DNA from: Streptomyces prunicolor NBRC 13075
Lineage (GTDB): Bacteria; Actinomycetota; Actinomycetes; Streptomycetales; Streptomycetaceae
DNA: 64,000 bases
Direction of reading: 5' to 3'
Assembly: GCF_000367365.1 (NCBI RefSeq)
Contig: NZ_BARF01000047.1
Location: 124,001-188,000 of the forward strand
Of the stretch, positions 1 through 7,656 are shown in pieces. Both the position numbers and the translations under genes were made by a program. How positions within the stretch are numbered: the stretch's first letter is position 1; the number at the start of each line of letters is the position of its first letter. Under the pieces are notes generated by a model, which was not told the origin of the DNA, did not search any database, and worked only from the letters and a program-made list of their open reading frames with translations.

Positions 1-2
1 CC

Positions 3-488
3 GCCGAAGCACCTCTGTCGCCGCAGCTCACCGAGCTGCTGGCGGGCCTCGGCGAGCTGCCGGACTCCCCCATGGCGGCGAAGGACCGGGAGATGCTGGC
101 CCTCCTCGACACCGTGGCCCCCGAGGCGGAGCGGGTCCTGCTGATGGAGACGCTGCGGGGAATGGCGGAGCACGCCGGCGAGATGTACGGCCTGCTGGAC
201 GCCCTCGCCGACAAGGAGCCGGACGACCCCGGGGTGGCCCGTGCCGCCGCCGCGCTCGCGGCCCTGCTGCCCGACGACCTGGCAGCGCAATTCCCCGACC
301 AGCCCGACGACGGTCTGACCGACGCCGTCTTCGCGGACCTGGCACCGGCCCAGTCGACGGCGGTACGCCGCGCGATCGAACTCGCGAAGCACCGACACCT
401 CACGAAGCACCGGCAGCCCGCAAAGAACCGGCAGCCTGCGAAGGACCAAGAGGAAACGCCGTCGCACCGACAGGAGGACCCGTCATGA
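3..488 (+). CDS. C-terminal part of an unidentified protein (5' end outside window)
   Basis: The frame is open from the first bases of the window, so the start lies upstream; an internal ATG at 72 is probably not the true start. The visible part is helical and acidic (a segment near AAKDREMLALLDTVAPEAER) and ends in a basic, repetitive tail built from KHR/KNR/QPAK units. The stop overlaps the ATG of the next gene (ATGA at 485-488), so the two are translationally coupled. I do not recognise the family. The helical part vaguely resembles the effector region of MerR-type regulators, but no DNA-binding domain is visible in the window. Confidence 0.6.
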   Translation, partial: AEAPLSPQLTELLAGLGELPDSPMAAKDREMLALLDTVAPEAERVLLMETLRGMAEHAGEMYGLLDALADKEPDDPGVARAAAALAALLPDDLAAQFPDQPDDGLTDAVFADLAPAQSTAVRRAIELAKHRHLTKHRQPAKNRQPAKDQEETPSHRQEDPS

Positions 489-1354
489 CGACGATGTCGG
501 AGATCCAGACGCCCCTCCCCCAGCCCGAAGCCCCCACGCGAGGCCCGGCCCTGCGCACGCTGCGCACCCTCGGGATACTCGCCCAACTCGCCCTGGCCGT
601 CTGCCTGTTCAGCGGAGTCCCGGTGCCCGACGCCGTTCTGCTCGGCGGCAAGCTACTTCTGTTGATACTGCTCGGCGCCGAGTCCTACGTCTGGCTTCGG
701 CTACGGCGGTTCGGGCTGTCCCGGCGTCAGGCGTTCGCGCGGCTCGTGCCCGAGCGCGTGGCGCGGTACGTGGCGCACGAGGCGCGGATCCTCGCGAGCC
801 TGGTCCGGTGGGCCGTACGCCGTCCGCACGGGGTTGGCGAGGCCGACGCGGTCTTCCCGCACGCCCGCGACCAGGCCGCGATGATGTACGGCCTCACGTT
901 CGTGTGCGTGGCCGAGACGGTCGCCCTGTCGTTCCTGCTCACAAGGTGGCCGGTAGTCCACGCCGTCCTTCTGGTCGTCGACGTCTACACCGTGCTGTTC
1001 GTCCTCGGTATGCACGCCGCCGCCGTCACCCGGCCGCACGTCCTGGCCGGGGGTGTTCTGCGCGTCCGGCAGGCGGCCCATGTCGACATCCGGGTGCCCG
1101 TCGCCCTGATCGCCGCGGTCCGGCGTGAGACTCGATTCACCCACGAGAAGAAGGACGGCGAGCTGAACCTGCCCATCGGCTCCCAGACCTCCCTCACCCT
1201 CGAACTGACCGAACCGGTCGACGCCCCGAAACTCCTCGGCGCCCCGCGCCTCGTACGGGTGATCCGGCTGCACGCCGACGATCCGAAGTCCCTCTACGAC
1301 GCCGTCGCACAGGCACGAACCGCATCCGCGCCCGCACCTCAGGACGCCGACTGA
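485..1354 (+). CDS. Predicted multi-pass membrane protein of unknown function
   Basis: 289 residues starting at ATG 485, inside the ATGA overlap with the preceding gene; AGGAGG-like sequence lies just upstream (ACAGGAGGACCC). Hydrophobic segments lie near residues 28-65 (two close helices) and 125-165 (two helices), followed by a soluble C-terminal half of about 100 residues rich in beta-type sequence (LTLELTEPVDAP). No catalytic motif is evident. It was probably co-expressed with the upstream partial gene, which may regulate it. The 3' end overlaps the convergent GntR gene by 16 bases. Function unknown. Confidence 0.7.
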   Translation: MTTMSEIQTPLPQPEAPTRGPALRTLRTLGILAQLALAVCLFSGVPVPDAVLLGGKLLLLILLGAESYVWLRLRRFGLSRRQAFARLVPERVARYVAHEARILASLVRWAVRRPHGVGEADAVFPHARDQAAMMYGLTFVCVAETVALSFLLTRWPVVHAVLLVVDVYTVLFVLGMHAAAVTRPHVLAGGVLRVRQAAHVDIRVPVALIAAVRRETRFTHEKKDGELNLPIGSQTSLTLELTEPVDAPKLLGAPRLVRVIRLHADDPKSLYDAVAQARTASAPAPQDAD

Positions 1355-2178
1355 ATGTCCCCCCGCGTGGACGCGGCGATCGTGTCCCGGTGGGCGAAGT
1401 CGCCCGGGGGGATGCCGGGGTGGTGGCCGAGGGGAGCGGAAGGGACCGTGACCGAGGGGCCGAGGGTGAGGCGGGAGACGATGCGGTAGCGGTCGCCTCG
1501 GTAGATCGAGTGGACGTATTCGACGGGCCGGCCGGTGGTGTCCGAGGTGAGGCGTTCGAAGAGCAGGGCCGGGGAGAGTTCGGGGACGTCGAGGAGTTCG
1601 GCCTCGGCGCGGGTGACGACGGTCGGCTCGATCGCCTGGACGGCCTCCTGGACATGCACACCGTGCTGTTCCCGGAGGTGTTCGTACAGGTCGCCGGCCT
1701 CCAACTCCCGCGCGGACAGGGTCGGGACGAGGTCGGCCCGGATGTGCAGGTGCTCGATGGCCATCGGGGCGCCGTCGACCAGGCGCAGGCGCGCCACGTA
1801 CACGATCTCGGCCGCGGGCGAGAGGCGCAGCCTGCGGCCCACGCGGGCGCCGGCCGGGATGGTGGTGAACTCCAACAGGCGGCTCGACCAGGCACCGGAT
1901 GCCTGAGGCACCGTCATGGTCTGTTCGCCGGAGACGAGTTCCTGGGTGATCTTCTCGGGCGCCACGAACATGCCGCGCCCGTGCTCCCGCACCAGCAGCC
2001 CGGCGGCGACGAGTTCGTCCACCGCCGCGCGCAAGGTCGGGCGGGACACGCCCAGTTGGGCACAGAGGACACGCTCGGAGGGGATCGCGTCCCCCGGGTG
2101 GTGCGACTCGACCAGGTCGAGGATGAAGTCGCGGACCCGCTCCCGTTTGAGCACCGCGCCTGGCGCGTCGGCCTTCAT
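1339..2178 (-). CDS. GntR-family regulator, HutC/DasR type
   Basis: 279 residues. An N-terminal winged helix-turn-helix (about residues 8-75, with IPSERVLCAQLGVSRPTLR) is followed by a UTRA effector domain (about 95-250) ending in the VEYVHSIYRGDRYRI signature of the DasR/HutC subfamily, whose known ligands are amino sugars or their phosphates. The ATG at 2178 is preferred over upstream in-frame codons because a GAGGAG lies six bases before it. It is divergent from the GH20 hexosaminidase and is probably its regulator, with candidate operators at 2209-2224, 2351-2366 and 2407-2422. It resembles the second GntR regulator at 27182-28012. Confidence 0.9.
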   Translation of the reverse strand: MKADAPGAVLKRERVRDFILDLVESHHPGDAIPSERVLCAQLGVSRPTLRAAVDELVAAGLLVREHGRGMFVAPEKITQELVSGEQTMTVPQASGAWSSRLLEFTTIPAGARVGRRLRLSPAAEIVYVARLRLVDGAPMAIEHLHIRADLVPTLSARELEAGDLYEHLREQHGVHVQEAVQAIEPTVVTRAEAELLDVPELSPALLFERLTSDTTGRPVEYVHSIYRGDRYRIVSRLTLGPSVTVPSAPLGHHPGIPPGDFAHRDTIAASTRGDIQSAS

Positions 2179-2208
2179 GTCGCACTCCTCATACGCGGAG
2201 TCCCCGGT

Positions 2209-2224
2209 TGACCACTTGACCAGT
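2209..2224 (-). promoter_or_regulatory. Candidate GntR operator upstream of the regulator gene
   Basis: On the minus strand this reads ACTGGTCAAGTGGTCA, two TGGTCA half-sites as a direct repeat. It lies 31 bases before the GntR start. An almost identical 16-mer, differing at one base, lies before the hexosaminidase at 2407-2422, so this is probably an autoregulatory site. Confidence 0.5.
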
Positions 2225-2350
2225 TGGCCAACGGTCGCCCGCAATGACCCTGTTGACCCGGGCAGTGTAACCACCTCCGGGCGATGATCCTTCCCATCCG
2301 AGCCGACCCGCACGCCAAGTCCCCCTACAGCGAAGGGGGTTGACGCCCGC

Positions 2351-2366
2351 ATTGGTCTATGCCACC
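2351..2366 (+). promoter_or_regulatory. Candidate DasR-type operator (dre-like)
   Basis: ATTGGTCTATGCCACC agrees at 12 of 16 positions with the known DasR element ACTGGTCTAGACCACT. It lies about 120 bases before the GH20 start, as expected for a hexosaminidase in the N-acetylglucosamine regulon. Whether DasR itself or the local GntR protein binds cannot be told from sequence. Confidence 0.5.
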
Positions 2367-2406
2367 TTCATCCCCACATCGAAAGGTGAGCTGTCCAGTG
2401 GGCTTC

Positions 2407-2422
2407 ACTGGTCAGGTGGTCA
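2407..2422 (+). promoter_or_regulatory. Candidate GntR operator upstream of the GH20 gene
   Basis: ACTGGTCAGGTGGTCA, a one-base variant of the site before the divergent GntR gene, followed by a third TGGTC half-site. Position 65-80 bases before the GH20 start suits repression or activation of that gene. Confidence 0.5.
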
Positions 2423-2486
2423 GATGGTCGCGCATGCCCTCCCCAGGTGAACCTCCCCCCACACGCCCCCGCCCCGGAGACGATCC

Positions 2487-4070
2487 ATGCCCGCACAGCG
2501 CCCACCGCTCTCCCTGGTCCCCCGCCCCACCAAGTCGGCAGTACGCCCGGGGCAGTTCACCCTCGGCACCGACACCACCCTGCGCATCGGCGCGGGCGCC
2601 GAACCGGCCGCGGAACTGCTGCGCACCCTGCTCGCACCGGCCACCGGACTGCCTCTGCGGGCTTCCCCAGAAGGGCAGTTGACCCTCACGCTCGACCCCG
2701 GTCTCGCCGGTCTCGCCGGTCTCGGCGAGGAGGGATACGGGCTCACCGTCGCCCCGCACGCCGTACTGCTGCGCGCCGCACACCTCACCGGTCTGCTGCG
2801 CGGCATCCAGACGATCCGCCAACTCCTGCCCCCGCAGGCCCTGTCGGAGAGCCCGCAGCCCGATACGCAGTGGGTGCTGCCGTGCGTCGAGATCACCGAC
2901 CTCCCCCGGCACCCGTGGCGCGGCGCGATGCTCGACGTGGCCCGGCACTTCCAGCCCGTCTCGTATCTGCGCCGGTACGTCGACCTGCTGGCCCTGCACA
3001 AGATCGGCGTGTTCCATCTCCACCTCACGGACGACCAGGGCTGGCGCATGCCGGTGTCCGCCTACCCGAAGCTCACCGAGATCGGCGGCCACCGCGCCGA
3101 GTCCCAACAGGGCCCCGCAGGAAGCGACTTGTACGACGGCGTTCCGCACAACGGCTCGTATACGCGGGCCGAGCTCGCCGACCTGGTGAGCTACGCCGCC
3201 GCGCGCGGGGTGACCGTCATGCCGGAGATAGAGATGCCCGGGCATGTGCGGGCCGCCCTCGCCGCCTATCCCCAGCTGGGCAACAACCCGGAGCGCACCC
3301 TCGACGTCTGGACCCGCTGGGGCGTGTGCGACACCGTCCTCGGGGTCCACGACGAGGTGCTCGACTTCTGCCGTACGGTCCTCGACGAGGTCATGGACGT
3401 CTTCCCCTCGCCGTACATCCACGTGGGTGGCGAGGAATGTCCCACCGCCGAGTGGACGCGCAGTGTCGCCGCGCGCGAACGGGCGGTCGCGCAGGGCCTG
3501 TCGAGTCCCGCCGCGCTGCACGGCTGGTTCCTCGGGCGGATCGGCGAGTTCCTCGTGCGGCACGGGCGGCGTCCGGTCGGGTGGGCCGAGACGGGTGCCG
3601 AACTGCCCCTGAACTTCACGGTGATGGCCTGGCGGGACGCAGCGCACACCCTGGCGGCGACCCGTCGCGGCCACTCCGTCGTGAGCGCGTACCACCGGGC
3701 GACCTACCTCGACTACGCCCAGTCCGAGGACCCTGGCGAGCCCCAGGCCCAGCCCGGCGACGTCGTCGATCTGCGTACCGTCCACGCCCACGATCCCGTC
3801 CCCGAGGACGCCGAACGGAGCGCTGCCGAGCGGGTGTTGGGCACCCAGGCCCAGTTGTGGACCGAGTTCGTCAGGACACCCGAGCGGATCGAGTACCTCA
3901 CCTACCCCCGCCTGTGCGCCCTCGCCGACCGCGCTTGGAGCGGTCCAACCGACTGGCCGGACTTCCACTCCCGGCTCGAGGTGCACACGGCCCGCCTAGA
4001 CGCGCTCGGCGTCCGGTACCACCCCCTCACGTGGCCCGACCCCCTCACGTGGCCCGACCCCCTCACGTGA
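2487..4070 (+). CDS. GH20 beta-N-acetylhexosaminidase
   Basis: 527 residues with an N-terminal GH20b-type domain (about 8-135) and a GH20 TIM barrel (about 138-490). Barrel motifs include DVARHFQP, HLHLTDDQGWR, MPEIEMPGH and HVGGEECP near residues 312-319; Trp-containing segments (VGWAE, QAQLWTE) form the substrate pocket in this family. It should release terminal GlcNAc from chito-oligosaccharides by substrate-assisted catalysis. The usual Asp-Glu catalytic pair is Glu-Glu here (316-317). No signal peptide is seen, so it is probably cytoplasmic or exported atypically. The last 15 residues (PLTWPD repeats) come from an 18-base tandem repeat in which the stop codon lies. Confidence 0.93.
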   Translation: MPAQRPPLSLVPRPTKSAVRPGQFTLGTDTTLRIGAGAEPAAELLRTLLAPATGLPLRASPEGQLTLTLDPGLAGLAGLGEEGYGLTVAPHAVLLRAAHLTGLLRGIQTIRQLLPPQALSESPQPDTQWVLPCVEITDLPRHPWRGAMLDVARHFQPVSYLRRYVDLLALHKIGVFHLHLTDDQGWRMPVSAYPKLTEIGGHRAESQQGPAGSDLYDGVPHNGSYTRAELADLVSYAAARGVTVMPEIEMPGHVRAALAAYPQLGNNPERTLDVWTRWGVCDTVLGVHDEVLDFCRTVLDEVMDVFPSPYIHVGGEECPTAEWTRSVAARERAVAQGLSSPAALHGWFLGRIGEFLVRHGRRPVGWAETGAELPLNFTVMAWRDAAHTLAATRRGHSVVSAYHRATYLDYAQSEDPGEPQAQPGDVVDLRTVHAHDPVPEDAERSAAERVLGTQAQLWTEFVRTPERIEYLTYPRLCALADRAWSGPTDWPDFHSRLEVHTARLDALGVRYHPLTWPDPLTWPDPLT

Positions 4071-4094
4071 CCCGTCCCCCTCACGTGACCCGTC
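4023..4094 (+). repeat. Four tandem 18-base repeats spanning the GH20 stop codon
   Basis: Units at 4023-4040, 4041-4058, 4059-4076 and 4077-4094. The first two are CCCCTCACGTGGCCCGAC. The last two read CCCCTCACGTGACCCGTC, in which TGG has become TGA, giving the GH20 stop at 4068-4070. Every unit contains the palindrome CACGTG. Confidence 0.95.
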
Positions 4095-4155
4095 CCCCGT
4101 ACCGCCCTGATCTGTCCCGTTCCGGAATCACCCCACCTTTCTGGAGAGGCACGAC

Positions 4156-5619
4156 ATGAGACTCGACAAGAGGTTCGGCACGACGTTCGACACGAGGTTC
4201 GCGAAGAGCAGGCTCCGTGCCGCCGCGTCCGCCGCCGTCGCGGTGGCCATGGGCGCCGCCGCGCTCACCGCCATGCCGTCCACCGCGAGCGCGGCGGGCG
4301 ACGGACTCAGCGTCCAGTACCGCACCAGCGCCACGGGAGCCACGGCCGACCAGTCCGAGCCCTGGTTCAAGGTGAAGAACACCGGCTCCAGCACTGTGCA
4401 GTTGGCGGGTGTCAAGCTCCGCTACTACTTCAAGGCGGACTCGGCGAGCGCGAGTTACCGCTTCGCGTGTTCCTGGGCGGTCAAGGGCTGTGCCAACGTC
4501 ACGGGCACCTTCGGCACGCTCGCCAACCCGACGGCCACGGCGGACCGTTACCTGGAGATCGGCTTCACCTCCGGCGCCGGCACCCTCGCGCCCGGCGCCG
4601 ACACCGGTGACATGCAACTGCGCTTCTACCAGTCCACGTGGCAGACCCTGAACCAGAGCGACGACTACTCCTTCGGCGCCGCGCAGACCTCGTACGCCGA
4701 CTGGTCCAAGGTCACGGCACAGCTGTCCGGCGCCACCCTGTGGGGCACCGCCCCCGCGGGCAACGACCCGACGAGCCCGCCCACCGACCCGCCGACCGAT
4801 CCCCCGGCGACCGGCGCCGCGCTGTTCGACGACTTCAACTACAGCGCCTACAACGACCCGAAGATCTCCTCGCACGGCTGGAGCGTGCGCTCCACCTCCG
4901 GCGGTCCCGGAGTCTCCGGCGCCACCTGGGCGCCCCAGAACGTCACGTTCGCCAGCACGAGCGGCAACTCCGTGATGAACCTGGAGACTTCGACGTCCGG
5001 CACCGGCGAGAGCACCAAGCAGACCGAAGTCGTCACCAACACAAGGAAGTTCAAGAACGGCACCTACGCGGCCCGGGTCAAGTTCAACGACGCGCCCAAG
5101 TCGGGACCGGACGGCGACCACCTCGTGCAGACGTTCTTCACCATCAACGACCTCACGGCCCCGTTGGCGGACGACTACTCCGAGTACGACTTCGAGTACC
5201 TCCCCAACGGCGGCTGGGGCGAGACCTCCAACATCCTCTACACGACGTCCTGGGAGACCTACCAGGCCGACCCGTGGATCGCGGTCAACCAGCACACCGA
5301 GGGCCGGCAGAGCTACAGCGGCTGGCACGACCTGGTGCTGACCATCGACAACAGCAGCATCAAGTACTACATCGACGGCCAGCTCTTCGGCACCCATGAC
5401 GCCGCGTACCTCCCGGAGCGGCCGATGTCGATCAACTTCAACCAGTGGCTGATCGACTTCGGCGGCCTGACCAGTTCCACCGCGCGGTCCTACGACGAAC
5501 AGGTCGACTACGTCCTGCACGTCAAGGACCAGGTCCTCACCCCGGCGCAGGTCGCCGCCAAGGTCGCGGCATACCGCGGCGCGGGCACCACGTTCGAGGA
5601 CACCGTGCCCAGCAGTTGA
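4156..5619 (+). CDS. Secreted CBM3-like plus GH16 glucanase
   Basis: 487 residues. A long signal peptide ends near STASAAG (about residue 47). Residues 49-195 look like a family 3 cellulose-binding module (GLSVQYRTS, WFKVKNTGSSTVQL, LRYYF). A Pro/Thr/Asp linker (about 203-219) joins a GH16 beta-jelly-roll domain (about 221-470). The GH16 signature ExDxE is EYDFE, with Glu343 and Glu347 as nucleophile and acid/base and Asp345 between. Predicted to hydrolyse beta-1,3- or mixed-linkage glucans outside the cell while attached to polysaccharide. An AGAGG precedes the ATG. The exact substrate cannot be read from sequence. Confidence 0.9.
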   Translation: MRLDKRFGTTFDTRFAKSRLRAAASAAVAVAMGAAALTAMPSTASAAGDGLSVQYRTSATGATADQSEPWFKVKNTGSSTVQLAGVKLRYYFKADSASASYRFACSWAVKGCANVTGTFGTLANPTATADRYLEIGFTSGAGTLAPGADTGDMQLRFYQSTWQTLNQSDDYSFGAAQTSYADWSKVTAQLSGATLWGTAPAGNDPTSPPTDPPTDPPATGAALFDDFNYSAYNDPKISSHGWSVRSTSGGPGVSGATWAPQNVTFASTSGNSVMNLETSTSGTGESTKQTEVVTNTRKFKNGTYAARVKFNDAPKSGPDGDHLVQTFFTINDLTAPLADDYSEYDFEYLPNGGWGETSNILYTTSWETYQADPWIAVNQHTEGRQSYSGWHDLVLTIDNSSIKYYIDGQLFGTHDAAYLPERPMSINFNQWLIDFGGLTSSTARSYDEQVDYVLHVKDQVLTPAQVAAKVAAYRGAGTTFEDTVPSS

Positions 5620-5695
5620 TCACCCAGGGCGGCGGGCCGCACACTCGGCGTACGGCGTCCGAGCGCGCGGCCCGCCGTCGCCTAGGCTCCGGCCC

Positions 5696-6361
5696 ATGCG
5701 CGTAATGGTCTTGGAGGACGACCCCGAGCTGGGGCCCGTCGTCGCTGCTCAACTGCGGGACGCGGGGTTCGCGGTGGACCTCGCGCGGACGCTGGCCGAG
5801 GCGGATCTCAAGCTCTCGGTCAATCGCTACGACTGTGTCGTGGCCGACCGCTCGGTCCCGGACGGCGATTCCCTCACGCTGCTCGCCGCACATCGCCGGG
5901 CGGGTTCGGTGCTGCCCTTCCTGCTGTTGACGGCGCTGGACGCGGTGAGCGACCGAGTGGCGGGCTTCGAGCACGGGGCGGACGACTACCTGGTGAAGCC
6001 GTTCGCCTTCGCCGAACTGGTCGTACGGGTAAGGGCGTTGTGCCGTAGAGAGCAACCCGCACGGCCGTCCGTCCTGCGGGCGGGCGACCTGGAGCTCGAC
6101 CTCCCGCGACGCCGGGTGACCCGGGCCGGGGTGCTGCTCAGCCTCTCGGCCAAGGAGTTCGCGGTGCTCGAACTGCTGATGCTGCGCGCGGGCGAAGTGG
6201 TGACCCGCAGCGAGCTGATCGAGAGCTGCTGGGACGAGGCGAGCGAGCCGATGTCCAACGTGGTCGACGTCCTGATCGGCCAGCTGCGCAGACGCCTCGG
6301 CCCGCCCGATCCGATCGCGACGGTGCGCGGAGTCGGCTACCGCCTGGGCGGCGACGCGTGA
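5696..6361 (+). CDS. OmpR/PhoB-family response regulator
   Basis: 221 residues: receiver domain (about 1-115) with the acidic pair LEDD, phospho-acceptor Asp51 in VVADRSVPDG and the Lys in LVKPF, then an OmpR-type winged helix (about 125-218, LSAKEFAVLELLM and VDVLIGQLRRRLG). The stop overlaps the GTG of the sensor kinase (GTGA, 6358-6361), so they form one operon. The kinase is coupled in turn to a GH9 cellulase, suggesting that this pair responds to cellulose-derived or envelope signals. Confidence 0.93.
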   Translation: MRVMVLEDDPELGPVVAAQLRDAGFAVDLARTLAEADLKLSVNRYDCVVADRSVPDGDSLTLLAAHRRAGSVLPFLLLTALDAVSDRVAGFEHGADDYLVKPFAFAELVVRVRALCRREQPARPSVLRAGDLELDLPRRRVTRAGVLLSLSAKEFAVLELLMLRAGEVVTRSELIESCWDEASEPMSNVVDVLIGQLRRRLGPPDPIATVRGVGYRLGGDA

Positions 6362-7656
6362 AGCGCCGTACTCAGGCACCGGCCCCGTCACCCGCCGTGG
6401 CCCGGCTGCGGCGCACCCGCCGACTGATGACCCTCCTCTTCGCCTCGACGACCGCGGCCTGTCTCGTCGTACTCGCCGTGGTCGCCATCCGTATCGACTC
6501 CGCGTCCCGCCGCTCCGGCCTCGACCACGAGGTCGGCAGCCGCGCGGCGGGACTGTCGCGGGCGGTCTGGTTCGACGCGGGCGTACTGCACCTGGAGCCG
6601 CTGCGCGAGGACGAACTCGCCCAGGGCGCCCAGGTGTTGGCGGTCCTCCAGGCGGTACCCGGGAAGACACCGACGGTACGGAACGTCGTACCCGGGCGTT
6701 CTTCGCTGCCCGACACGGACCAGTTGGACGAGGTCTGGCACCGCGTCCTGGACGAGCAGGGAACGGTCCAAGTCAGCGCCCCCGCCACCAAGGGCGGGCG
6801 GTTGCGGTGGGCGGCGGCCCCGGTCTGGGACGGCGACCGGATCGGGGCGGCCGTGCTGGTCGGCACGGAACTGGCGCGCAGCGAACACGACCACGACCTC
6901 CTGGTGCGCTGGCTGGCCCTCGGCTGCACGGCCCTGGTGTGCTGCGCGGCGGCCGTAGGACATCTGCTGTCCGGGCGGGCCATGCGGCCCGCGCTGCGCG
7001 GGCTCGGTCAGCAGGAGCAGTTCCTGGCCGAGGCCGCGCACGAGCTGCGAACGCCGCTGGCGACGCTGCGGCTCGTGGTGGAGTGGAACGGTCCAAGCGA
7101 CGAGGCGCTACGGCTGGTGGACCGGCTCAGTCGGCTGGTCACCGGGCTGCTCGCGAGGGCGCGGCTGGAGTCGGGGGCGCAGCGGGTCGAGCTGGTGCCG
7201 TTGCGTCTTGACCAGTTGGTGGAGACCACGGTCGAGGAGTTGCCGGACCACGAGGGCGTGACGGTGACGGCCGAGCCGGTGGTGGTGCGCGGTGATCCGG
7301 ATCTGCTGGCGCAGGCGGTACGGAATCTGGTGGAGAACGCCCAGCGGCATGGCGGTCCGGCCGGTTCGCCGGTGGAGGTCAGCGTCACGCCGGGTCTTGT
7401 CACGGTCCGCGACCACGGGGACGGCGTACCGCTCGCGGACCGGGAGCGCGTGTTCGCCCGTGGTGTCACCAGGACCGGTCCAGGTACGGGCGCGGGCCTC
7501 GCCATCGTCCGCTGGGTCGCCGGTCTGCACCACGGCACCGCCCGCCTCACGGACGCTCCCGGCGGCGGCCTGCTCGCCGAACTCCGGCTCCCCGTGGACG
7601 GGGCCCAGGCGTCCTCATCTTCATCTCATGAAGGTCCCGGCACCGTGGGCGCATGA
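6358..7656 (+). CDS. Sensor histidine kinase, HisKA/HATPase type
   Basis: 432 residues from a GTG start. Two membrane helices (about 22-46 and 180-205) flank an extracytoplasmic sensor region of about 135 residues. The cytoplasmic part has the H box EAAHELRTPLATL, the N box NLVENAQRHGG and the G boxes RDHGDGVPL and GTGAGLAIV. The stop overlaps the ATG of the GH9 gene (ATGA, 7653-7656). It should autophosphorylate and pass phosphate to the regulator encoded just upstream. The sensed signal is unknown. Confidence 0.92.
   Translation: MKRRTQAPAPSPAVARLRRTRRLMTLLFASTTAACLVVLAVVAIRIDSASRRSGLDHEVGSRAAGLSRAVWFDAGVLHLEPLREDELAQGAQVLAVLQAVPGKTPTVRNVVPGRSSLPDTDQLDEVWHRVLDEQGTVQVSAPATKGGRLRWAAAPVWDGDRIGAAVLVGTELARSEHDHDLLVRWLALGCTALVCCAAAVGHLLSGRAMRPALRGLGQQEQFLAEAAHELRTPLATLRLVVEWNGPSDEALRLVDRLSRLVTGLLARARLESGAQRVELVPLRLDQLVETTVEELPDHEGVTVTAEPVVVRGDPDLLAQAVRNLVENAQRHGGPAGSPVEVSVTPGLVTVRDHGDGVPLADRERVFARGVTRTGPGTGAGLAIVRWVAGLHHGTARLTDAPGGGLLAELRLPVDGAQASSSSSHEGPGTVGA

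Noticed and set aside
701..2185. Long antisense open frames across real genes, such as this one and those at 2412-3986 and 4081-5520
   Set aside because: They are Arg/Pro/Gly-rich or low-complexity translations, lie opposite well-supported genes, and are expected as chance open frames in DNA of this base composition.
5620..5695. CebR-type box (TGGGAGCGCTCCCA) for cellulose control near the GH16 and GH9 genes
   Set aside because: No match or near match was seen upstream of either gene.
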